DNA of 6,191 nucleotides from an uncultured Phaeodactylibacter sp. (GTDB lineage Bacteria > Bacteroidota > Bacteroidia > Chitinophagales > Saprospiraceae), in the NCBI GenBank assembly GCA_913062745.1, contig CAJXXJ010000246.1, positions 1 to 6,191 on the forward strand. Reading direction: 5' to 3'. A program made the position numbers and the translations under genes. Below the pieces are notes generated by a model that saw only the letters and a program-made list of their open reading frames with translations, was not told the origin of the DNA and did not search any database. This document shows positions 1 through 4,217 of this stretch, piece after piece. The stretch's first letter is position 1. Every line of letters begins with the position of its first letter.

Positions 1-892
1 TAGCGGCCAGTATAGCAATTTGGCCGTCGCTGTAAGGGGCCCAAACGATCAATGCTGCCTCTCCCCTGGCCAGTAGTGCTGCCAGCGGCGGCAGTGGCAC
101 GCTGGCCTGCACCAGAAATATCGTTGCAATGCCGCTCAACGCTGCCCCGAGGGGGGCATTAATGCCAAAAAAACGAAGGATAAAGTAATACTGCAGACAG
201 TAGACGCTGTACCGTAGCAGGGCGAGCAGCAGCCCCTGCAGCAGGCGGGTGGTTTGAAACTGCTCCAGCTGCAGCAGCGGTTGGAGCCGCTTTCGCAGCC
301 AGGCGGAGTAGCGCAGCGGTATGCTGAGCCATTGCAGGTTCAGGAATAGCAGGTACAGGGCAGCCAGCGCCAGCAGCACCAGCCACCACAGGCCGCTCAG
401 CATGAGCGACGGCAGTGCATCCTGTGACTGCAGGTACCAGGCCATCCCGATCAGGCCGCCGGTGAGCAGAGCGATAAGCTGGGCGATATTGCCGGCGAGC
501 GTAGCCAATACAGCCTGCCAGTTGCGCGCCGGTGGCACCGCCAGCACACGGCCGCCGTAATCGCCTACACGATTTGGAGTAAACAGTGAAAGCACCACGC
601 CGGAGGTGACCGCCCGCAGCGCCCGCCAGATGCCGATCCGCCAGAAAGGCCGGAGCAGCACCCGCCACTTTTGGGCCTCCAGGCCCCAGTTGAGCGGCAT
701 GAGCCCGGCTACCAACCAAAGGTAGTACTGTTGCCGGCTGCCCCACTGCTGCTGAATGAGGTGCCAGAAAGCAGCCGCATCTGCCTGCCCGTACAGCTCC
801 GTGTACAACAGCCAGGACAGGCCAGCCACTACGGCCAGCTTAAACAAAATGTCGATTGCAGCCCGGTGGGCTTTTGAGATGCGGAATTTCAT
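1..892 (-). CDS. Flippase-like (LPG synthase TM-region / UPF0104-type) integral membrane protein, C-terminus cut by window edge
   Basis: My translation from the ATG at 892 runs 297 codons to the window edge without a stop, so the 3' end is missing. The protein is strongly hydrophobic with several membrane segments, roughly residues 12-30, 57-68, 125-151, 162-185, 217-240 and 247-267. Conserved-looking positions are N68-W-G-L-E-x-x-K-W-R77, F104-T-P-N-R-V-G-D-Y-G-G-R115 and, near the cut end, a P-L-P-P segment followed by R-G-E-A-A-L (276-281). This resembles the P...G...REgal motif of the lysylphosphatidylglycerol-synthase transmembrane (flippase-like) family. Bacteroidota carry stand-alone copies without the aminoacyl-transfer domain; their substrate is generally unknown, and lipid movement across the inner membrane is an inference from family. 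It is divergent from ruvC. No Shine-Dalgarno sequence precedes the start, as is usual in the phylum. The family call is fairly secure; the specific function is not. Confidence 0.8.
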   Translation of the reverse strand, partial: MKFRISKAHRAAIDILFKLAVVAGLSWLLYTELYGQADAAAFWHLIQQQWGSRQQYYLWLVAGLMPLNWGLEAQKWRVLLRPFWRIGIWRALRAVTSGVVLSLFTPNRVGDYGGRVLAVPPARNWQAVLATLAGNIAQLIALLTGGLIGMAWYLQSQDALPSLMLSGLWWLVLLALAALYLLFLNLQWLSIPLRYSAWLRKRLQPLLQLEQFQTTRLLQGLLLALLRYSVYCLQYYFILRFFGINAPLGAALSGIATIFLVQASVPLPPLAALLARGEAALIVWAPYSDGQIAILAA

Positions 893-894
893 AA

Positions 895-924
895 AACGGT
901 TTATAAAACACCAACAAAACCGTT
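895..924. repeat. 8-bp perfect inverted repeat upstream of the flippase-like gene
   Basis: AACGGTTT at 895-902 is repeated as its reverse complement AAACCGTT at 917-924, with a 14-nt A-rich spacer. It lies just in front of the minus-strand ATG at 892, in the divergent intergenic region. It could be an operator half-site pair or a weak 5'-UTR hairpin; arms of 8 bp in AT-rich DNA can also arise by chance. Confidence 0.35.
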
Positions 925-931
925 CAAAGCA

Positions 932-962
932 TTTGTTTTCTGACGCAATATCCCTTACTTTG
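932..962 (+). promoter_or_regulatory. Candidate Bacteroidota-type promoter for ruvC
   Basis: TTTG at 932-935 is followed after 19 nt by TTACTTTG at 955-962, which matches the Bacteroidota -7 consensus TAnnTTTG at all fixed positions but the second. Spacing fits the phylum's -33/-7 arrangement. Transcription would start a few bases after 962, essentially at the ATG at 967. That would make the transcript leaderless or favour the downstream TTG at 1015 as translation start. This is pattern matching only. Confidence 0.45.
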
Positions 963-966
963 AGGC

Positions 967-1575
967 ATGGTGGTATTTCGCCGCCGGCAAAGTACGCATT
1001 TTAATCCCTATCCTTTGGCAAAACAAGACCATTACCGGCTGATGGGAGTAGACCCGGGCACCAATGTACTCGGCTATGCCCTGATTGACATCACGGGCAA
1101 AAAGATGTCGCTCTGCGATATGGGCGTCATCTATCCCGGCAAGTTTGAGACGCATCAGGAAAAGCTGCAGCACATTTTTGAGCGGCTGCAGAGCATCATC
1201 AAAACTTATCAGCCGCGCGAAATGGCGATTGAAGCCCCCTTTTATGCCAAAAATCCGCAGTCTATGCTCAAGCTGGGGCGCGCGCAGGGGGTAGCTATTG
1301 CCGCTGCTATGACAAAGGGCGTAGGTATTACCGAGTATTCTCCCCGCAAAATCAAGCAGTCCGTTACCGGAAAGGGCAACGCCAGCAAAGAGCAGGTGGC
1401 AGCTATGCTCAGTAATATCCTCAATTTTAAAGTCGCTGATTACTACCTCGATGCGACTGATGCGCTGGCTACTGCAGTCTGCCACTTCTACCAGTCAGGC
1501 TCGGTGCTCAACGGCAAAAAGCGCTATAATGACTGGGGCAGTTACCTGAAAGATAACCCGGGGCGGAAAGCCTGA
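967..1575 (+). CDS. ruvC: Crossover junction endodeoxyribonuclease RuvC (Holliday junction resolvase)
   Basis: RuvC cuts Holliday junctions symmetrically as a dimer with RuvAB during recombinational repair in the cytoplasm. In the 202-codon frame the RNase H-like fold and the four metal-binding acids are visible: D29 in the first strand (M-G-V-D-P-G-T), E89 (A-I-E-A-P-F), and D162 and D165 in L-D-A-T-D-A-L-A. Their spacing matches D7, E66, D138 and D141 of E. coli RuvC. The glycine-rich V-T-G-K-G-N-A-S-K segment (133-141) is also typical. The start is uncertain. The ATG at 967 adds a proline- and arginine-containing extension not expected in the family, while a TTG at 1015 gives 186 residues, close to the usual length, with only about ten residues before the first strand. 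The ATG at 1042 would cut into that strand. No ruvA or ruvB is adjacent in this window. Confidence 0.96.
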   Translation: MVVFRRRQSTHFNPYPLAKQDHYRLMGVDPGTNVLGYALIDITGKKMSLCDMGVIYPGKFETHQEKLQHIFERLQSIIKTYQPREMAIEAPFYAKNPQSMLKLGRAQGVAIAAAMTKGVGITEYSPRKIKQSVTGKGNASKEQVAAMLSNILNFKVADYYLDATDALATAVCHFYQSGSVLNGKKRYNDWGSYLKDNPGRKA

Positions 1576-1602
1576 GTTAGGGAGGCAGGGCCCCAATACG
1601 CA

Positions 1603-1637
1603 TCAAGGGCACTCCTCCGCAGAGAAAGCACCCTTGA
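1603..1637. terminator. Possible bidirectional terminator hairpin between convergent ruvC and HIT genes
   Basis: TCAAGGG (1603-1609) pairs perfectly with CCCTTGA (1631-1637) across a 21-nt loop. It sits in the 85-nt gap between the convergent stops of ruvC (1575) and the HIT gene (1661), where a shared terminator is expected. Neither side shows a proper T-tract, so this is a weak intrinsic terminator at best. Confidence 0.35.
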
Positions 1638-1660
1638 CCCGTTTCCGTAACTAAAAGTTG

Positions 1661-2053
1661 TTACAGCTGTTCCCGTATCGCTTTGGCAGTCGCTTCCATT
1701 TCTTCTTTGCTCAGGCTCAGTGGCGCTGAGGTGATATTCATCTGCTTTTCCCGCTGAAAGGGCACCAGATGCACGTGCGCATGCGGCACTTCCGTGCCCA
1801 CTACCAGCACTCCCACTCGTTTACAGTCTACAGCTTTGTCAATAGCCCGGGCTACTTTCTTAGCGAAAACCATGAGGCCGGACAGCGCATCGTCCTCCAG
1901 GTCGAAGAGATAGTCGGTCTCCTCCTTGGGGATGACCAGGGTATGCCCTTTGGCCAGCGGCCGGATATCCAGAAAAGCATAGTAGTGGTCGTCTTCGGCG
2001 ATTTTGTAGGATGGAATTTCGCCCCGGACGATCTTGGTGAAAATAGAAGCCAT
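1661..2053 (-). CDS. HIT-family (histidine triad) nucleotide-binding protein, HINT/Hit-like hydrolase
   Basis: 130 residues, the usual length of the family. Histidine triad proteins bind nucleotides and hydrolyse phosphoramidates, adenylates or dinucleoside polyphosphates through a nucleophilic histidine. The N-terminus has the characteristic I-F-x-K-I-V-R-G-E-I-P (4-14), followed by A-F-L-D-I (26-30) and G-H-T-L-V-I-P-K (36-43). The signature HxHxHxx motif is at residues 91-97 (H91, H93, H95), with H93 in the place of the nucleophile by analogy to human HINT1. The start ATG at 2053 lies 5 nt after the greA stop, so the gene is almost certainly the second cistron of a greA-hit unit, probably translated by coupling. 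This gene order is common in Bacteroidota. Exact substrate cannot be read from the sequence. Confidence 0.95.
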   Translation of the reverse strand: MASIFTKIVRGEIPSYKIAEDDHYYAFLDIRPLAKGHTLVIPKEETDYLFDLEDDALSGLMVFAKKVARAIDKAVDCKRVGVLVVGTEVPHAHVHLVPFQREKQMNITSAPLSLSKEEMEATAKAIREQL

Positions 2054-2058
2054 AGTGC

Positions 2059-2535
2059 TTAGCTGATTGAGATGTCCATGATTTCGAATTCAATATCGCC
2101 GCGTGGAGTTTGCACCACAGCGATTTCGCCAACCTCTTTACCGAGCAAGCCCTTCCCAATTGGGGAGCTAACGGAAATTTTGCGCGCTTTGGCGTCCGCT
2201 TCCGATTCAGAGACCAGCTTGTACTTCATCTGTTTGCCGGTTTTGACATTCTTGATGGTGACATCAGAAAGCACCGTCACTTTGGAAGTGTCGAGCTGAC
2301 TTGCGTCCAGCACCCGTGCGTTGGCGAGGGTTTTCTCCAGTTCGTTGATGCGCAGCTCCAGCATGCCCTGTGCGTCCTTGGCCGCATCATACTCTGCGTT
2401 TTCCGAAAGGTCTCCCTTTTCGCGGGCTTCCGCAATAGCAGCAGCAGCCTCAGAGCGGCCGGTAGTCTTCAATTCTTCGAGCTCACTCTTGAGCTTCTTA
2501 TACCCTTCAGGTGTCAAATAATTAATGTCAGGCAT
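2059..2535 (-). CDS. greA: Transcription elongation factor GreA
   Basis: GreA enters the secondary channel of backtracked RNA polymerase and stimulates cleavage of the nascent transcript. The ATG at 2535 gives 158 residues, the same length as E. coli GreA. A TTG two codons further upstream extends the frame but has no support. The N-terminal coiled coil spans about residues 8-74 and contains the tip motif G-D-L-S-E-N-A-E-Y, with D42 and E45 corresponding to the acids that coordinate the catalytic Mg ion. The C-terminal FKBP-like domain (about 80-158) has the family landmarks I-S-V-S-S-P-I-G-K-G-L-L-G-K and T-P-R-G-D-I-E-F-E-I. It is followed after 5 nt by the HIT gene in the same direction. 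The upstream region is unusually long (about 480 nt to the next gene). No Shine-Dalgarno sequence is visible. Confidence 0.98.
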   Translation of the reverse strand: MPDINYLTPEGYKKLKSELEELKTTGRSEAAAAIAEAREKGDLSENAEYDAAKDAQGMLELRINELEKTLANARVLDASQLDTSKVTVLSDVTIKNVKTGKQMKYKLVSESEADAKARKISVSSPIGKGLLGKEVGEIAVVQTPRGDIEFEIMDISIS

Positions 2536-2686
2536 ACACAATAGTGTTTTAGCTTTAATAATCAGAGCAGGCCCGGCAGCACACGAAAGCGGTATTTTAT
2601 GCTTTCTTTCCTGCCCGCCTGTCTGCCTTCATCCATCCGCCTGCTGCTCTTCCCGGCATCCGGGTATCCCATGTAAGCGTAAACCG

Positions 2687-2881
2687 TTACCGAAGCAAAC
2701 GGGCCAGCTTGCTCAGAATGACTCCAAACCGGTAAGAGGAGTGGTGAAAAAGGCGGTAGCGGAAGCGCTGCCGATACAGCGGGGGCTTTTGGTAACTCGA
2801 TCCCCATCCGTACAGCGAGAAGGCGATGGTACAGACGGGCGTAGTTTGAGCCCGCTTTATCGTCCTTCCTGTGCTCCACAC
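2687..2881 (-). CDS. Doubtful small basic, aromatic-rich ORF (64 codons)
   Basis: I do not recognise this product. The frame opens with GTG at 2881 and ends at TAA at 2687-2689. The predicted peptide is very basic, with many Arg and several Tyr/Phe/His residues in its second half (for example Y-R-Q-R-F-R-Y-R-L-F-H-H), and it ends in L-A-R-L-L-R. No signal peptide or membrane segment is evident. In its favour, many codons (CTG, TAC, TTC, CGC, GTC, AAG) are those used by neighbouring genes, and a promoter candidate lies upstream on the same strand. Against it, there is no ATG, a terminator-like hairpin sits between promoter and start, and overlapping frames on both strands are also open. It could be a real small gene, the remnant of a longer gene, or chance. 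Confidence 0.25.
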   Translation of the reverse strand: MWSTGRTIKRAQTTPVCTIAFSLYGWGSSYQKPPLYRQRFRYRLFHHSSYRFGVILSKLARLLR

Positions 2882-2882
2882 T

Positions 2883-2929
2883 AAAAGGCAAGAACGCTCT
2901 CACACACGCGGTGAAAACGTTCTTGCCTT
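2883..2929 (-). terminator. Strong stem-loop with T-tract, probable terminator of the PorV-like gene
   Basis: AAGGCAAGAACG (2885-2896) and CGTTCTTGCCTT (2918-2929) form a perfect 12-bp stem. The 21-nt loop contains a further 4-bp pairing, TCAC (2900-2903) with GTGA (2911-2914). On the minus strand the stem runs into TTTT (to 2883), consistent with an intrinsic terminator about 90 nt after the stop of the PorV-like gene. It may instead act as a leader attenuator for anything transcribed from the promoter candidate at 2943-2973. Confidence 0.7.
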
Positions 2930-2942
2930 CTGGTTATTAAAA

Positions 2943-2973
2943 CAAAAGTAACAAATATAGCTGAAACTATCAA
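2943..2973 (-). promoter_or_regulatory. Candidate Bacteroidota-type promoter, minus strand
   Basis: Read on the minus strand, TTG (2971-2973) is followed after 20 nt by TACTTTTG (2950-2943), a perfect match to the TAnnTTTG -7 element. A second TAnnTTTG match, TATATTTG (2959-2952), lies inside the spacer without a partner -33. The start point would be near 2937, a few bases before the 12-bp hairpin at 2929-2885. AT-richness makes one chance match possible, but element plus spacing is a good fit. Confidence 0.45.
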
Positions 2974-3017
2974 GCGTCTGCGCGAATCAAATCAGGAATC
3001 CACGCAGCCGGACCAAT

Positions 3018-4088
3018 TTAGATACCGATACGGATCCCCAAATTGTGGGTGCCGTTCCATACGCGAGTGTCCCGGTAGCTGTAGTCGATCGCAAAGCGGG
3101 AAGCTTTACGGCCTTCTTCGTCTTTGCCAAGCGGCACAGCAATAGTTGCGCCAGCGCTCAGGCCCGTATAGATCGGGTCATCAAAGGTATCTGCATCTCC
3201 GGTACCAAACTCGTAGCGGTACGCAGCACGCAGCATGAAGAGGTCCTTCAGCGAATACTCGATACCAGCACCAATCTGATCCTGCGAGAAGGAGTTGGAG
3301 GTGAAGTTAGCGAGCGGCGTGATACGGTGTACACCACCGGAGATCAGGAAGTCGTAAGACAGGCCAATGTTCAGCATAGAGGGCAGCTCGAAGTCAGACG
3401 CACGCTGATTGAAGGTCAGCTCGTAATCGTCGCCATCGGGTGCCGGCCCTTGGGTAGTGAGGCCCTCTCCGCCGTACTCCATACGGGAGCCGATGTTACG
3501 CAAAGAAATACCGAACTTGAAGTTGTCGTTTTCGCCGGTCACATACTGTACGCCTGCGTCGATGGCAAAGCCAAAGGCATTTACGTCAGCGATAGACTCA
3601 GAGACACCACGGAACAGGATACCTACTGAGATCTTGTTTTCGAAAGTATGGGCGTAGCCAAAACCGATATTGAAGAAAGTCGGCGAGAAGGTAGCACCTG
3701 TACCACCGGGCTGATCCGTAGTGGTCACACGGATGTCGCCGAAATCCATCGCCATGAGGCTGATACCGATAGCGCCGGACTTGCCTACTTTTTGAGACAC
3801 GCCGAGGCCGTTCAGGTTGATGTCCGTACCTTCCAGGTAACGGGCGTAGCCGAGCGATACCTGTGTTTTGGTGATCCGGGAAAGGCCAGCCACGTTGACG
3901 CGCATAGCCTCCACCCCGGTAACGAAAGAGGTATTCATGGAGTGCAATCCTGCAGATTGTGCCCAGGGGTTGAGCAGCAGTTGTGCAGCTCCTGCCTCGC
4001 CCTGACGATCCGGGTTACCGGCAGTCGCAGTTTGTACGGCCCCTATGCCAAGACCGAGGATGAGCAAAAGGGTAATAATCTTATTCAT
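3018..4088 (-). CDS. PorV/PorQ-family outer membrane beta-barrel protein (UPF0164-like)
   Basis: 356 residues, within the size range of PorV and PorQ. An N-terminal signal peptide is clear: M-N-K, then a hydrophobic run, with an A-T-A site suggesting cleavage after residue 23. The mature N-terminus has the family pattern G-A-A-Q-L-L-L-N-P-W-A-Q-S-A-G-L (33-48), followed by alternating amphipathic strands with G/Y/F-rich turns up to the end, as in a FadL-like barrel. In the T9SS, PorV shuttles cargo from the translocon to the attachment complex and PorQ helps anchor PorZ; paralogues often sit beside large exported proteins. This copy lies 129 nt downstream of such a gene on the same strand, so a dedicated partner role is inferred. 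The 5' UTR is A-rich rather than Shine-Dalgarno-like. It should not be named porV without phylogeny, since many genomes hold several paralogues. Confidence 0.88.
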   Translation of the reverse strand: MNKIITLLLILGLGIGAVQTATAGNPDRQGEAGAAQLLLNPWAQSAGLHSMNTSFVTGVEAMRVNVAGLSRITKTQVSLGYARYLEGTDINLNGLGVSQKVGKSGAIGISLMAMDFGDIRVTTTDQPGGTGATFSPTFFNIGFGYAHTFENKISVGILFRGVSESIADVNAFGFAIDAGVQYVTGENDNFKFGISLRNIGSRMEYGGEGLTTQGPAPDGDDYELTFNQRASDFELPSMLNIGLSYDFLISGGVHRITPLANFTSNSFSQDQIGAGIEYSLKDLFMLRAAYRYEFGTGDADTFDDPIYTGLSAGATIAVPLGKDEEGRKASRFAIDYSYRDTRVWNGTHNLGIRIGI

Positions 4089-4101
4089 ACTTCTATTTTT
4101 G

Positions 4102-4132
4102 AAGGCAAGCTGTGCTGCCTTACTTTTTTTTT
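4102..4132 (+). terminator. Plus-strand terminator-like hairpin with nine T, antisense to the genes here
   Basis: AAGGCA (4102-4107) pairs with TGCCTT (4116-4121), extended by GC/GC (4109-4110 with 4114-4115) around a bulged A and a TGT loop. After two bases comes a run of nine T (4124-4132). This is a textbook intrinsic terminator shape on the plus strand, although no plus-strand gene lies upstream. On the minus strand the same bases form a hairpin preceded by A9 in the 5' UTR of the PorV-like gene, 14 nt before its ATG. Confidence 0.4.
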
Positions 4133-4162
4133 AAATGAATCCTGCCAATAAATGAAGAGGGC

Positions 4163-4195
4163 GGGAAGCAGCTGCTGGTGAGCCGGCTGCTTCCC
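4163..4195 (-). terminator. 10-bp stem-loop after the large exported-protein gene
   Basis: GGGAAGCAGC (4163-4172) and GCTGCTTCCC (4186-4195) form a perfect 10-bp stem with a 13-nt loop, 22 nt after the stop of the gene ending at 4218. On the minus strand it is followed by GCCCTCTTCATTTATT, T-rich but not a clean T-tract. It may be a leaky terminator that lowers expression of the PorV-like gene relative to its upstream neighbour, or an mRNA-stabilising 3' hairpin. Confidence 0.5.
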
Positions 4196-4217
4196 ACACG
4201 CTCTGACAGTTATCGTT

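Larger units (their letters stand above)
2536..3017. other. Long intergenic region between greA and the PorV-like gene
   Basis: About 480 bases without a convincing gene. From right to left on the minus strand it contains the 3' trailer of the PorV-like gene, a TTG-N20-TACTTTTG promoter candidate (2943-2973), a perfect 12-bp hairpin with a short T-tract (2885-2929), a 64-codon ORF of doubtful reality (2687-2881), a small GC-only hairpin (2652-2664, CCCGG-cat-CCGGG) and an AT-rich stretch (about 2536-2570) just before the greA start. It must also hold the greA promoter, unless greA is read from 2943-2973; I could not pick out a convincing -7/-33 pair immediately before greA. Confidence 0.7.

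Noticed and set aside
159..746. Minus-strand ORF of 195 codons
   Set aside because: Shadow of the flippase-like gene in another frame: Ala/Gly/Arg/Pro-rich with no membrane pattern, whereas the overlapping frame from 892 gives a coherent multispanning protein.
955..1485. Minus-strand ORF of 176 codons opposite ruvC
   Set aside because: Antisense to ruvC, which is unmistakable by its catalytic motifs; no recognisable features of its own.
2059..2541. greA start two codons upstream (TTG at 2541)
   Set aside because: The ATG at 2535 gives the family-typical length and N-terminus; the TTG has no supporting signal.
2652..2664. CCCGG-cat-CCGGG mini-hairpin as a greA terminator or attenuator
   Set aside because: Only five base pairs with a three-base loop and no T-tract; likely chance in GC-rich DNA.
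2525..2884. Plus-strand ORF of 119 codons
   Set aside because: Starts inside greA on the opposite strand, and its composition (Ser, Pro, Cys, Arg) looks like antisense read-through rather than a protein.
2562..2903. Minus-strand ORF of 113 codons before greA
   Set aside because: Begins inside the 12-bp hairpin, has Pro/Leu/Ala-rich low-information composition, and overlaps the slightly better 64-codon frame. I see no family features.
3045..4151. Plus-strand ORFs of 194 and 167 codons opposite the PorV-like gene
   Set aside because: Antisense frames of a GC-rich gene, with no signal peptide or recognisable motif; the minus-strand frame has both.
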